40,260 nucleotides of DNA from SKLM01 sp964514285 (GTDB taxonomy: Bacteria; Chloroflexota; Anaerolineae; B4-G1), in assembly GCA_964514285.1 (NCBI GenBank), contig CAZEQC010000029.1, positions 1 to 40,260 of the forward strand. The letters run 5' to 3'. The notes under the pieces are model-generated. The model was not told the origin of the DNA. It saw nothing but the letters and a program-made list of their open reading frames with translations, and did no database searches. A program made the position numbers and the translations under genes. Below, one piece after another: positions 31,172 through 40,175 of the stretch (within the stretch, counting starts at the first letter, position 1; the number at the start of each line of letters is the position of its first letter).

Positions 31172-32149
31172 ATGAAGTATCGGAAGCTCGGCAAGGCGGG
31201 GTTTAAGGTCTCTGAGATCGGGTACGGAGGCTGGTGCATCGGCGGCGATTGGTGGAAGGGCAGCTGCGATGAGGATGCCCTGAAATCCATCAACATGGCG
31301 CTCGATCTCGGCGTCACCTTCATCGACACCGCCCTAGGCTACGGCGATGGCCACAGCGAACGTCTGATCGGACAAGCGCTCGCTGGACGATCTGAGGAGG
31401 TTCACGTCGCCACGAAGATCCCACCAAGGAACTTCAACTTCGGACCAGGCTCCGGTGACTCGATGGAGGGCGTCTTTCCCTCCGAATGGATCGTGGAGTG
31501 CACGGAGAACAGCCTGAAGAACCTAGGCGTCGAGCAGCTCGACCTCCAGATGTTCCACGTCTGGCTCGACGAGTGGGCGGAGCGGGACGAGTGGAAGAAG
31601 ACCGTCATGAAGCTCAAGGACGAAGGGAAGATCAAGGCCTTCGGCCTCTCCCTCGTCTTCCCCCTCACCGACGCCCACGTACCTCGGCGCGCTATCGAGA
31701 CCGGCCTCGTCGATGCCTGTCAAGTCGTGTACAATATCTACCAGCAAGAGCCAGAGGGGATGCTCTTCCCCCTGGTCCAGGAGCACAACGTCGGCGTCAT
31801 CGCTCGCTGCCCACTGGACGAGGGGGCTTTGACGGGGAAGATCACGCCGGATACCTGCTTCCCCGAGGACGATTGGAGAAACGACTACTTCTGCGGGGAT
31901 CGGAAGGAAGAGGTGATGGAACGGGCCGAGCAGCTGCAATGGCTCATCGAGGAGGGCGAGGCCGACTCGCTGCCGGAAGCCGCGCTCCGCTTCATCCTCA
32001 GTCACTCGGCCGTGTCGACCGTCATTGTGGGTATGCGGAACACGAAGCACGTCCGGGCCAACGCCGCAGCCTCCGACAAAGGGCCGCTATCGGAGAAGGC
32101 TATCGAGCGCCTGGAGGAACACGCCTGGCCGCACGACTTCTGGGTCTAG
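31172..32149 (+). CDS. Aldo/keto reductase
   Basis: This NADPH-type oxidoreductase has 325 residues from ATG 31172 (AGGAGG upstream); the in-frame start at 31136 overlaps ftr. The catalytic tetrad is visible: Asp in FIDTALGYG, Tyr in GYGDGHSE, Lys in VATKIPP and His in QMFHVWLDE. It interconverts aldehydes or keto-sugars and alcohols. It is not close to any member whose substrate I could name. Confidence 0.92.
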   Translation: MKYRKLGKAGFKVSEIGYGGWCIGGDWWKGSCDEDALKSINMALDLGVTFIDTALGYGDGHSERLIGQALAGRSEEVHVATKIPPRNFNFGPGSGDSMEGVFPSEWIVECTENSLKNLGVEQLDLQMFHVWLDEWAERDEWKKTVMKLKDEGKIKAFGLSLVFPLTDAHVPRRAIETGLVDACQVVYNIYQQEPEGMLFPLVQEHNVGVIARCPLDEGALTGKITPDTCFPEDDWRNDYFCGDRKEEVMERAEQLQWLIEEGEADSLPEAALRFILSHSAVSTVIVGMRNTKHVRANAAASDKGPLSEKAIERLEEHAWPHDFWV

Positions 32150-32227
32150 CCCCCACCCCGCGGGAGCCATCACTGTCGAAGCTGGCCCATGGAGTTTCCG
32201 ACAAGAGAGACGGCCTTGGAGAACTAA

Positions 32228-33250
32228 ATGGAACCACTAAACCTAGGCATCATCGGCACGGGCGTGGCGGCCCGTATCCTCCACTGGCCTGCCTTGAAGA
32301 CACTGTCGGATCGGTACCACATCGTAGCCGTTGCCAACCGGACCCGATCCAAGGGTGTGACGTTCGCAGACATGGTGGGGCTCGACCACGCCACCGTCTA
32401 CAGCGATTACCGCGATCTGCTGGCACGGGACGACGTGGAGGTGGTGGACCTGGCGCTGCCTCCATCGATGAACGCTGAGGTGGCGCGGGCCGCCGCCGAG
32501 GCCGGCATCGACGTGATATGTGAGAAGCCGCTGGCCGCCACCCTAGAGGCAGCTCGGGCCATCGCTACGCTGCCCGCCGCCCACGACGTGAAGGTGCTCA
32601 TCGCCGAGAATTTCCGGTACGAGAATACACTGATGGACGCCCGACGCCTGATCGAATCGGGGGCCATAGATCGGCCTTTCATGATCTCCTATCAGTGGAT
32701 ACAGCCGGTACCCCCCGACGACGAGATCGCCGCGCGCCCCTGGCGCCAGAACCCGGCTCACGCTGGCGGCTTCCTCACCGATCACGGCGTCCACATGATC
32801 GACGCGGTACGCTCCCTGATGGGAGATGTGGCGACAGTCCAGGCCTTCGGAAGCAACCGGCGCGAGTTCCTAACAGGCTTCGACAACGCAGTCTACAATC
32901 TGCAATTCGCCTCCGGAGCACTCGGTTCGATCCAGTGGTCCTTCACCCTTGGAGCGGAGCTGGCATGGCAAGCCCAGCTCTGGTCGGACGACGGGCAGAT
33001 GACGGTCATGCCAGGCCGCATCGTCCTCAGCAGAAAGGACGGCGCTACAGAGCAGCTGGAGGTTAGCGGGCCGAGCAGCTTTGTGAACGAGTTCAAGGAC
33101 TTCTACGAGGCGATTGTGAACGACAAGACCCCGCAGATGACGCTGGGAGACGGTGTCAAGGACCTGGAGACCGTATTGGCGGCGCACCAGTCCCTGGTTG
33201 AGGAACGGATCGTGTCGCTGAGGACCGAAGCTGAGGGAACCCATACGTGA
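32228..33250 (+). CDS. Gfo/Idh/MocA family oxidoreductase (third copy)
   Basis: This 340-residue dehydrogenase has the Rossmann motif GTGVAARILHWPAL, the catalytic-Lys motif CEKPLAATL and the GGFLTDHGVHMID substrate-site segment. It is more distant from the copies at 8963 and 10115 than those are from each other, so it probably has its own substrate. An SDR gene follows 29 nt later; the two may carry out successive sugar oxidations. Confidence 0.9.
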   Translation: MEPLNLGIIGTGVAARILHWPALKTLSDRYHIVAVANRTRSKGVTFADMVGLDHATVYSDYRDLLARDDVEVVDLALPPSMNAEVARAAAEAGIDVICEKPLAATLEAARAIATLPAAHDVKVLIAENFRYENTLMDARRLIESGAIDRPFMISYQWIQPVPPDDEIAARPWRQNPAHAGGFLTDHGVHMIDAVRSLMGDVATVQAFGSNRREFLTGFDNAVYNLQFASGALGSIQWSFTLGAELAWQAQLWSDDGQMTVMPGRIVLSRKDGATEQLEVSGPSSFVNEFKDFYEAIVNDKTPQMTLGDGVKDLETVLAAHQSLVEERIVSLRTEAEGTHT

Positions 33251-33279
33251 GAAGAGGGAAGACCGAGGAGACAAGCCAT

Positions 33280-34068
33280 ATGAAGCTGCAAGACAAGGTG
33301 GCCGTCGTCACCGGCGGTGCATCCGGCCAGGGCCGGGCCATTGCGGTTCTATTCGCGGAGGAGGGCGCCAACGTCGTAGTGGCCGATGTGGATGTCGGGG
33401 GTGCCGAAAGCGCTGCAGCCGAAGCCAGTGCAGCGGGTGCCGACGGCGTGGAGGTGCTGACCGTTCCCACAGACGTAAGCGATGAGGGGGCCGTGAAAGC
33501 GCTGTTTTCCGAGACGGAGGAAGCATTCGGTACCGTGGACATCCTGGTCAACTGCGCTGGGCGCCTGGGCCCGTCGGGGAAGGAGACGGCGGACCTGCTG
33601 ACGCTCGAGGAATGGGATGTCACCCTATCGGTCAACCTGTTGGGTCCATGGCTGTGCATCAAGTACGCCGCACCCTTGATGCGGGCTAACGGCGGGGGCT
33701 CGATCATCAACGTGGCCTCCACAGCGGGCCTCCGGCCCTTCCCAGGGGCGGCACCTTACTGCGTCTCCAAGGCCGGCCTTCTGATGCTGACGAAGACGGT
33801 GGCATTGGAGTACGTGGACGACGGTATTCGAGTGACGGCCATCTGCCCTGGGCACATCGACACGCCTATGATGGACGCCGTGATCGGCGACATGGAGGAG
33901 CAAGGCAATGCGGACGCCTACGAGCAAGTGCACACGCAGAGCAACCCCATGGGACGTCTGGGAGAGCCGGAGGAAGTGGCAACGGTGGCCCTCTTCCTTG
34001 CGTCGGGGGACGCCTCGTTCGTCACGGGCTCCTATGTGCTTGTGGACGGCGGATACATGGCCGGTTGA
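33280..34068 (+). CDS. Short-chain dehydrogenase/reductase (SDR)
   Basis: This classical SDR has 262 residues from ATG 33280, with GAGGAG 9 nt upstream. The cofactor motif is TGGASGQGRAIA, NCAG is in the centre, and the catalytic Ser and Tyr-x-x-x-Lys are in NVASTAG and YCVSK. PGHIDTPMM and a C-terminal VDGGY complete the pattern. Asp at the end of the second strand (VVADVDV) favours NAD. It probably oxidises a sugar or polyol hydroxyl. Confidence 0.92.
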   Translation: MKLQDKVAVVTGGASGQGRAIAVLFAEEGANVVVADVDVGGAESAAAEASAAGADGVEVLTVPTDVSDEGAVKALFSETEEAFGTVDILVNCAGRLGPSGKETADLLTLEEWDVTLSVNLLGPWLCIKYAAPLMRANGGGSIINVASTAGLRPFPGAAPYCVSKAGLLMLTKTVALEYVDDGIRVTAICPGHIDTPMMDAVIGDMEEQGNADAYEQVHTQSNPMGRLGEPEEVATVALFLASGDASFVTGSYVLVDGGYMAG

Positions 34069-34084
34069 GGCATAAGGGAAGGCA

Positions 34085-35962
34085 TTGGGTTTGATCGCTT
34101 GGATTGATCTCTCGACGGGCAGAACGCACACCAGCCCCTTGAGCGGCGACCTCGCCGTACGCTTCCTCGGAGGCCGAGGGGTGGGGGCGGTCCTCCTGCG
34201 GGACCACGTGGTGGACACGAAGGATCCTTACGCTGCCGGGAACCCCATCATCTTCAGCGTAGGGCCCTTCACAGGGACGCCTTGGCCCACCGCCGCGCGG
34301 AGTCACGTCACCTTCCACTCGCCGCTGACGGGCGTCTACGGGTACGCCAATGCCGGCGGCTACTTCGGCGCGGCCCTTCGCCGGGCCGGCTACAACGCCG
34401 TGGTGATCATGGGGCGGTCGGAGAGGCCGGTCTACTTGGATGTGGCACCGGACGCGGTCAAGATCAGGCCTGCAGATCATCTTTGGGGGCGAGGCACCCA
34501 GGCCACCGAGGGCGCGCTGGGAGGTAGTGGGGCGCGCGTGGCCTGCATCGGACCTGCGGGTGAGCATCGGGTCCGCGTCGCCGCCATCATGGTTGACGGC
34601 AGCCGCGCCATGGCCCGCTGCGGCGGTGGGGCGGTGATGGGCAGCAAGAGACTGAAGGCCGTAGTAGCGCGCGGTGGCGGGAAGCTTGACTTGCCCCCGG
34701 CCTTCCGAGAGGAAGCGCGCCGGGCGTTCGAGCACGTCCGTGACCATCCTCACGTCGCCGGCCTGCGGGAGTGGGGCACCGTTCTGCTGGTGGCGGGCAA
34801 GAACGCCACGGGCGATCTACCGGCGTACAATCATCAACAGGGTCAGGCGCCGTGGGCCCACCGAGTTGATGCAGAAGCTGTCGCTCGCCACACCGAGAAG
34901 AACACCGGCTGCTTCGCCTGCCCCATCCGCTGTGCCCGCGTAACCAGGGTAGCGAGCGGGCCTCACGCCGGGCACCTGGAGGGTCCGGAATACGAGACCC
35001 TCGACGCCCTCGGCCCCATGTGCGGCATCGATGAGCTCGAGGCCATCATGCACGCCAATCGGCTGTGCGACGACCTGGGCATGGACACCATCTCCACCGG
35101 AACGATCATCGCCTTCGCTATGGAGTGCCACCAGCGTGGCCTACTCGACGACGACCGACACTCGCTGAGGTGGGGTGACGCCGACACCCTCCTCGGGCTG
35201 ATCGAAGACATGGCCCATCGCCGAGGACTGGGGGATCTCCTGGCCGAGGGGACGCGCCGGGCCGCTCGAGAGCTCGGGGATGCAGCCCAACCTCTCGCGA
35301 TGCACGTGAAGGGTATGGAGCTTCCACGACAGGAGCCGCGCATTGCCAAGGGATTTGGGCTGGGACACGCGACGTCGAACCGGGGGGCAGATCACCTTTA
35401 CGCCCTGCCGACCATCGACCTGGCAGCTAACCTGGAGGCCGCTGAACGGCTCTTCCCACCAGAGATGGTGCCCGAGCTGATGGACGTGGCCGACGAGACC
35501 TACAAGCCCGACTTGATCGTCTTCACCGAGCATTACTGCGCCGTGTCCGATGCTCTGGGTGTCTGCAAGTTCAGCACCGCCGAGACGTACGCCCTCTACC
35601 CGGAGGATCTCGCGCGGGGACTGAGCGCGCTGCTGGGACGCGCCGTGAGCGCCGAAGAGCTTCTGACGGCCGGAGAGCGGATCGTCAATCTAGAGCGCCT
35701 CTACAACGTGAGACTGGGACTCGACCGCTCCGACGATCGGCTGCCGGAACGTTTCACCTCGGACCCTCTGCCGATCCACACCTTCGGACCAGTCGAGGGC
35801 AGCGCTGACCCGGAACCGTCGGACGAGCCGGTCCACATCGGCCACTTGCATGACATCGAGTCGATGCTCGATCGGTACTATCGTCTGCGGGGCTGGGACC
35901 GTCGAGGCATCCCAACCGAGGAAACGTTGAGGAGGCTGGAGATCATCGAGTTCAATGGTTAG
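34085..35962 (+). CDS. Aldehyde:ferredoxin oxidoreductase (tungstopterin), first copy
   Basis: This 625-residue AOR family protein oxidises aldehydes to acids with ferredoxin as acceptor (or reduces acids). It has the N-terminal pterin-binding fold (WIDLSTGR, RFLGGRGVG, then NAGGYFGAAL). The [4Fe-4S] ligands are C276-x2-C279-x3-C283, with the distal C494 in GVCKF, and the bis-pterin region includes SNRGADH. The start is TTG 34085 behind AGGGAAGG. It shares an operon with a ferredoxin, a second AOR and a MoaD-like carrier. The aldehyde is unknown. Confidence 0.92.
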   Translation: MGLIAWIDLSTGRTHTSPLSGDLAVRFLGGRGVGAVLLRDHVVDTKDPYAAGNPIIFSVGPFTGTPWPTAARSHVTFHSPLTGVYGYANAGGYFGAALRRAGYNAVVIMGRSERPVYLDVAPDAVKIRPADHLWGRGTQATEGALGGSGARVACIGPAGEHRVRVAAIMVDGSRAMARCGGGAVMGSKRLKAVVARGGGKLDLPPAFREEARRAFEHVRDHPHVAGLREWGTVLLVAGKNATGDLPAYNHQQGQAPWAHRVDAEAVARHTEKNTGCFACPIRCARVTRVASGPHAGHLEGPEYETLDALGPMCGIDELEAIMHANRLCDDLGMDTISTGTIIAFAMECHQRGLLDDDRHSLRWGDADTLLGLIEDMAHRRGLGDLLAEGTRRAARELGDAAQPLAMHVKGMELPRQEPRIAKGFGLGHATSNRGADHLYALPTIDLAANLEAAERLFPPEMVPELMDVADETYKPDLIVFTEHYCAVSDALGVCKFSTAETYALYPEDLARGLSALLGRAVSAEELLTAGERIVNLERLYNVRLGLDRSDDRLPERFTSDPLPIHTFGPVEGSADPEPSDEPVHIGHLHDIESMLDRYYRLRGWDRRGIPTEETLRRLEIIEFNG

Positions 35963-37349
35963 CATGGATCTGATCGTCAAGAACGGAACGCTGGTCACAT
36001 CGCAGGGTCTCGTGAAGACAGACCTCGGCATCGTCGGTTCGCATATCGCCGGCATCACCAAATACCTTTTCGGCCCAAGGATGATCGACGCCAGCGGCTG
36101 TTACGTCCTCCCGGGCGGGGTCGACCCGCACGTGCACCTCCAGATGCCCGCGGGCGACACGATGAGCAGCGACGATTTCGCCAGCGGCACGACGGCGGCC
36201 GCCCTGGGTGGGACAACGACCATTATCGACTTCGTCGAGCCGGAGCCCGGCGAGCCCTTCCTGGATGCCCTTGAGAAGCGTCAGGCGGAGGCTGACGGGC
36301 GGGTCGCCGTGGACTACGGCCTCCACATGACGATTCCTACTTGGCACGCGGCGCATCCAGCTTCGTTGGCCGCCCTGCCCCAGGTCGTCGAGGCCGGAGT
36401 CTCCAGCTTCAAGCTCTACATGGCCTATCAGGGGTTCCGCCTGAACGATGTACAGCTCCTCGACGCCCTCTCGGCCGTGGGCGACGCCGGGGGGCTCGCC
36501 ATCGTCCACTGTGAGAACGGCCCTATCTGCGAACACTTGCGCCAGCAGGCCATAGAGCGCGGGGAGACGGCACCCAGATGCCACGCAACCACCCGCCCGC
36601 CGCGTCAGGAGGCGGAGGCGGTCAGTCGCCTCATCGATATCGCCTCGCTGGTGAACTGCCCGGTCTACGTAGCCCACGTCTCCTGTGAGGAGACGCTCTC
36701 TCGCATAGAGGCAGCGCGAACCCGCGGCGACGCAGTCTACAGCGAAACCTGTCCTCAGTATCTCTTCCTGGATCGCTCCGCCCTGAGCGGCCCCCACGGC
36801 GAGCGGATGATCTGCTCGCCCCCGCTGCGCACAGCCGAGGACCGGCACGCCCTTTGGAGTGGGCTAAGGCGGGGGATCGTCGACGTCGTCTCCACCGACC
36901 ACTGCCCCTTCTGGGCCACCGACAAGGCGGGACACGCCGACTTCACCATGGTGCCCGGAGGCCTCCCCTCCATTGAATCGCGCTTGTCTTTGGTGCACAG
37001 CGCCCTGGACGAGCGAGAGATGAACATGGAGGATCTGGTGTCGGTCTGCGCCGCGCAGGCAGCCGACGTCTTCGGCCTCAGCACCAAGGGGCGCATAGCC
37101 CTGGGGCTTGATGCGGATCTCGTCATCTTGGACCCCAAGCGCGACGTAACCATCAGGGCAGGCGAGACGCTCCACGAGCGCGTCGACTGGAGTCCTTACG
37201 AAGGTATGACGGTCTCGGGCTGGACCCGCGACGTCGTATCCCGGGGCGAACACATCGTAGACGATGGCCGCTTCGTCGGGGAGGAGGGCCGGGGTAAGTT
37301 CCTGCGGCGGGACCGGCCCCCGCGAAGAGGAGAGGCGGCAGGCGCATGA
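35955..37349 (+). CDS. Dihydropyrimidinase/D-hydantoinase-like amidohydrolase
   Basis: This 464-residue cyclic amidohydrolase has metal ligands H59-x-H61 in GVDPHVHLQ, the bridging Lys (carboxylated in the family) K153 in SSFKLYMAY, H185 in IVHCENG, His in YVAHVSCEE and Asp in VSTDHCPF. It starts 8 nt inside the AOR stop region; an ATG at 35964 is an alternative start. Hydantoinases open cyclic imides, hydantoins and dihydropyrimidines. Its place between AOR genes is unusual, and the substrate is likely a pathway-specific cyclic amide. Confidence 0.9.
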   Translation: MVSMDLIVKNGTLVTSQGLVKTDLGIVGSHIAGITKYLFGPRMIDASGCYVLPGGVDPHVHLQMPAGDTMSSDDFASGTTAAALGGTTTIIDFVEPEPGEPFLDALEKRQAEADGRVAVDYGLHMTIPTWHAAHPASLAALPQVVEAGVSSFKLYMAYQGFRLNDVQLLDALSAVGDAGGLAIVHCENGPICEHLRQQAIERGETAPRCHATTRPPRQEAEAVSRLIDIASLVNCPVYVAHVSCEETLSRIEAARTRGDAVYSETCPQYLFLDRSALSGPHGERMICSPPLRTAEDRHALWSGLRRGIVDVVSTDHCPFWATDKAGHADFTMVPGGLPSIESRLSLVHSALDEREMNMEDLVSVCAAQAADVFGLSTKGRIALGLDADLVILDPKRDVTIRAGETLHERVDWSPYEGMTVSGWTRDVVSRGEHIVDDGRFVGEEGRGKFLRRDRPPRRGEAAGA

Positions 37350-37527
37350 CCCCCGTCGTGACCCGGATCGACCTGGCACCGCCGCCAGGCGTTTCACGAG
37401 GCTCAACTCGGCAGGTCGGGACGTGAACGGCATCGTCGCCCTTTGAGCCTACTGAATGCCCGTTGTGGACATCGCTGAGCAGGGCTCCAATAGGACAGAC
37501 GCTGGAACCCATCCATCGGAGGAACGC

Positions 37528-37956
37528 GTGCAATTAAGGATCGACAAAAACAGGTGCTGCGGCTGTCTCATTTGTACCACGTACTGTTCGTTCCATCACG
37601 AGCGGGCGATCTGGCCCAACCTGGCCCGCATCCGCATTGAGGCGGAGACGGACAGCGGGCCCTTCAGCCCGCAGGTCTGCCGCCAGTGCAACGCCCGCCG
37701 AGCGTCGGAGGGAGCACTGGCTCCCTGCGCCGAGGCCTGCCCTGCGGCGGCGATCGGTTTAGACCAGACAACCGAGGCCTGGGTCATCGATGTGGAGCTT
37801 TGTACCGGCTGCCGGGCCTGCGAGGAGGCCTGCCCCTTCGACATGATCGTCTTCGACGACAGGCGTGGGCTGGCTTTCAAGTGTGATCTCTGCGGAGGAG
37901 AGCCGACGTGCGCGGCCATGTGCCCCAGCGGAGCGATAGAAGTCAGGGACAGGTGA
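37528..37956 (+). CDS. Polyferredoxin with four [4Fe-4S] motifs (AOR electron partner)
   Basis: This protein has 142 residues from the GTG at 37528, which has CGGAGGA 5 nt upstream. A start at 37456 would add 24 residues without clear similarity and has no good ribosome binding site. Four Cys clusters occur in order: CCGCLICTTYC, a CRQC motif with CAEACP, CTGCRACEEACP, and CDLC with CAAMCP. This is the HycB/CooF/DmsB-type arrangement. It ends 2 nt before the second AOR and probably carries its electrons. The 178 nt between the hydantoinase stop and this start show no other gene. Confidence 0.88.
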   Translation: MQLRIDKNRCCGCLICTTYCSFHHERAIWPNLARIRIEAETDSGPFSPQVCRQCNARRASEGALAPCAEACPAAAIGLDQTTEAWVIDVELCTGCRACEEACPFDMIVFDDRRGLAFKCDLCGGEPTCAAMCPSGAIEVRDR

Positions 37957-37958
37957 CC

Positions 37959-39860
37959 ATGTTTCCTTACAAAGGTTATGCCGGGCAGTGGCTCCACGTC
38001 AATCTCACCACCGGGAGCGTGACCTCCCAACCGTACGACCGTGCCCTGGCCGAGCGCTACCTGGGCGGGAACGGATTCGGCACGCGCCTGCTCTGGGACC
38101 ACGTCGGCCCGGAGGTCGCTCCGCTGGCGCCAGAGAGCTTGCTCATCTTCTCCACCGGACCGCTGTGTGGTACCTTGGTCCCCAATCCCGGCCGCATGGA
38201 GATCATCGCCAAGTCTCCCCTCACCGGCATCTACGGCGATTCCAACGCCGGCGGCTTCCTGGGCCCGGAACTCAAGTTCGCCGGATGGGACGCCGTGGTC
38301 GTCACCGGCCGCTCCGATCGACCGGTCTACCTGGCGATCCGCGACGACCGGGTGGAGATCCGCGACGCTGGCGAGCTGTGGGGTTTGACCACCTCGGAAA
38401 CCGAGGACGCCATTCGCGACCTGTGGGAGGACACCGACGTCAAGACGGCCATCATCGGTCCGGCCGCCGAAAACGGCGTCCTCTTCTCCGGGATCCAGAT
38501 CACGCCCCAGCGCTCCGCCGCCCGGTGCGGCCTGGGCACCGTCATGGGCAGCAAACGGCTCAAAGCCATCGCCGTCCGCGGCCACGGCGCTGTCCGCGTC
38601 GCGGACCCAGACCGGCTCTACGAGATTTCCGTCGACCTCCACCACCGACTTCGCGCCAACCCCATCTTCGAGGCGGTCTCCGCCCATGGCACGCCGGGTA
38701 TCGTCTCCATGATGGACGCCCTGGGCCGCTTCCCCACCAAGAACTTCCAGATGGGCTCCTTCCCCCAGGTGGACGCCCTCGACGCGGAAGCCCTCGAGAC
38801 CCGCGCTTTCGTCCGCCACCTTGCCTGCTTCGGCTGTCCCGTGGCCTGCGACAAGCTCTACACCCTGGCCGACGGTCCCTTCGCCGGCACCTCTCTCCGC
38901 AGCGTCGAGTACGAGACGCTGAACGCCATGGGCGCCGCCGTCTGGAACGCCGATCTGGACACGGTGCTGGCAGCCAACCGGCTCTGCGACGAGATGGGTA
39001 TGGACACCATCTCCGCCGGCCGCGCCATTAGCTTCGCTATGGAGCTCTGGGAGCAGGAGATCCTGAACCTCGACGACACCGACGGGCTGGCCCTCCACTG
39101 GGGCGACCGGGACGTCATCCTGACCCTCCTGGAGAGAATGGCCCGACGCGAGGGCGACTTCGCCGCCCTTCTCTCCCAGGGCGTTCGACGGGCCGCCGAG
39201 GTCATCGGCCGCGGTGCGGAGGCCTACGCTATGCACGTCAAGGGCATGGCCATCGCCGCCCAGGATGGACGAGCGCAGAAGTCCATGGGGCTGGCCCACG
39301 TCACCTCGAACCGGGGCGCCGACCATCTGAAGGCGTTCCCTACGATCGACGAGACCGGCTATCCCGACGAAGCCCGCCGCCGGTATGGGGAGGACTATCT
39401 CCCGGAGATGGCTCAGCCCCTGGCGACGAAGCACAAGCCCTTCCTGGTCAAAGATGGCGAGGACTTCGGCGCGGTGGTCGATTCGGTCGGCGTCTGTAAG
39501 TCGGGCGGGACCTTCGTCCTGGCCGAGATCTATTGGTCAGACATCGCCGCCGCCCTGGAGGCCGCCACGGGCATCGCGATGCCCGTGGAGCGCCTCAAGC
39601 GCATCGGCGAGCGGATCTACAACCTCCAGCGCTGCTACAACGCCCTCCACGGCATCACCCGGGCCGACGACCGGCTTCCCCGCCGCTTCAGCGAGGAACC
39701 GTCGCCCTCGGGGAACGCCGAGGGCGAGACCCTTCACATCGAGGAGATGCTGGACACGTACTACACCCTCCGGGGCTGGAACCAGGGGACGGGATGGCCC
39801 ACCAAGGCGAAGCTGCAGGAGCTCGGCCTGGACGACGCGATCGAGGCGCTGGACCTGTGA
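37959..39860 (+). CDS. Aldehyde:ferredoxin oxidoreductase (tungstopterin), second copy
   Basis: This protein has 633 residues from ATG 37959. Landmarks are HVNLTTG, RYLGGNGFGTRLLWD, SNAGGFLGPEL, Fe-S ligands C290-x2-C293-x3-C297, SNRGADHLKAFP and the distal C513 in GVCKS. It has diverged well away from the copy at 34085, so the two probably oxidise different aldehydes. It lies between the polyferredoxin gene and a MoaD-like gene that overlaps its stop codon. Confidence 0.93.
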   Translation: MFPYKGYAGQWLHVNLTTGSVTSQPYDRALAERYLGGNGFGTRLLWDHVGPEVAPLAPESLLIFSTGPLCGTLVPNPGRMEIIAKSPLTGIYGDSNAGGFLGPELKFAGWDAVVVTGRSDRPVYLAIRDDRVEIRDAGELWGLTTSETEDAIRDLWEDTDVKTAIIGPAAENGVLFSGIQITPQRSAARCGLGTVMGSKRLKAIAVRGHGAVRVADPDRLYEISVDLHHRLRANPIFEAVSAHGTPGIVSMMDALGRFPTKNFQMGSFPQVDALDAEALETRAFVRHLACFGCPVACDKLYTLADGPFAGTSLRSVEYETLNAMGAAVWNADLDTVLAANRLCDEMGMDTISAGRAISFAMELWEQEILNLDDTDGLALHWGDRDVILTLLERMARREGDFAALLSQGVRRAAEVIGRGAEAYAMHVKGMAIAAQDGRAQKSMGLAHVTSNRGADHLKAFPTIDETGYPDEARRRYGEDYLPEMAQPLATKHKPFLVKDGEDFGAVVDSVGVCKSGGTFVLAEIYWSDIAAALEAATGIAMPVERLKRIGERIYNLQRCYNALHGITRADDRLPRRFSEEPSPSGNAEGETLHIEEMLDTYYTLRGWNQGTGWPTKAKLQELGLDDAIEALDL

Positions 39861-40156
39861 AAGACGCGCGGACCATTACCGTATACGTCCGCTACCATAA
39901 CCTCCTCAGTCGTGCGGCGGGGGTCGACGCCCGGGAGATCTCTCTTCCGGACGGCTCTTCTGTGCGCGACGCGGTGGAGACGCTCTCCGCCGATTCCCCG
40001 GAAGCGCTACGCAACCTCTTGTTCGCCGCCGACGGGGCGATGGTCCCCTATCTGGTGGTCTTCCGCAATCAGAAGCTCGTCACCCATCGTCAGTTCGACA
40101 CCAAGCTGCTCGATGGCGACGAGCTGAAGCTCTTCCCCGCCGTCTCGGGTGGCTAG
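39857..40156 (+). CDS. MoaD/ThiS-like sulfur carrier protein
   Basis: This 99-residue ubiquitin-fold protein ends in Gly-Gly (FPAVSGG), the hallmark of MoaD sulfur carriers used in pterin dithiolene formation. It starts with a GTG that overlaps the TGA of the AOR gene (GTGA). MoaD-like genes next to AOR genes are common, and the protein presumably supplies sulfur for the tungstopterin of one or both AORs. It is somewhat longer than typical MoaD (about 80 residues). Confidence 0.88.
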   Translation: MKDARTITVYVRYHNLLSRAAGVDAREISLPDGSSVRDAVETLSADSPEALRNLLFAADGAMVPYLVVFRNQKLVTHRQFDTKLLDGDELKLFPAVSGG

Positions 40157-40175
40157 CCGTCTGAAGGAGATGGAC

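Noticed and set aside
3523..34085. Transposons, insertion sequences, integrases or tRNA genes that would mark horizontal transfer
   Set aside because: None was found in the window by reading the proteins and gaps. Transfer of the island cannot be argued from mobile elements here.
37596..39434. A 612-codon open frame on the minus strand opposite the ferredoxin and second AOR genes
   Set aside because: Its translation is low-complexity and resembles no family, while the + strand carries complete, motif-bearing proteins. Long antisense frames are expected in GC-rich DNA.
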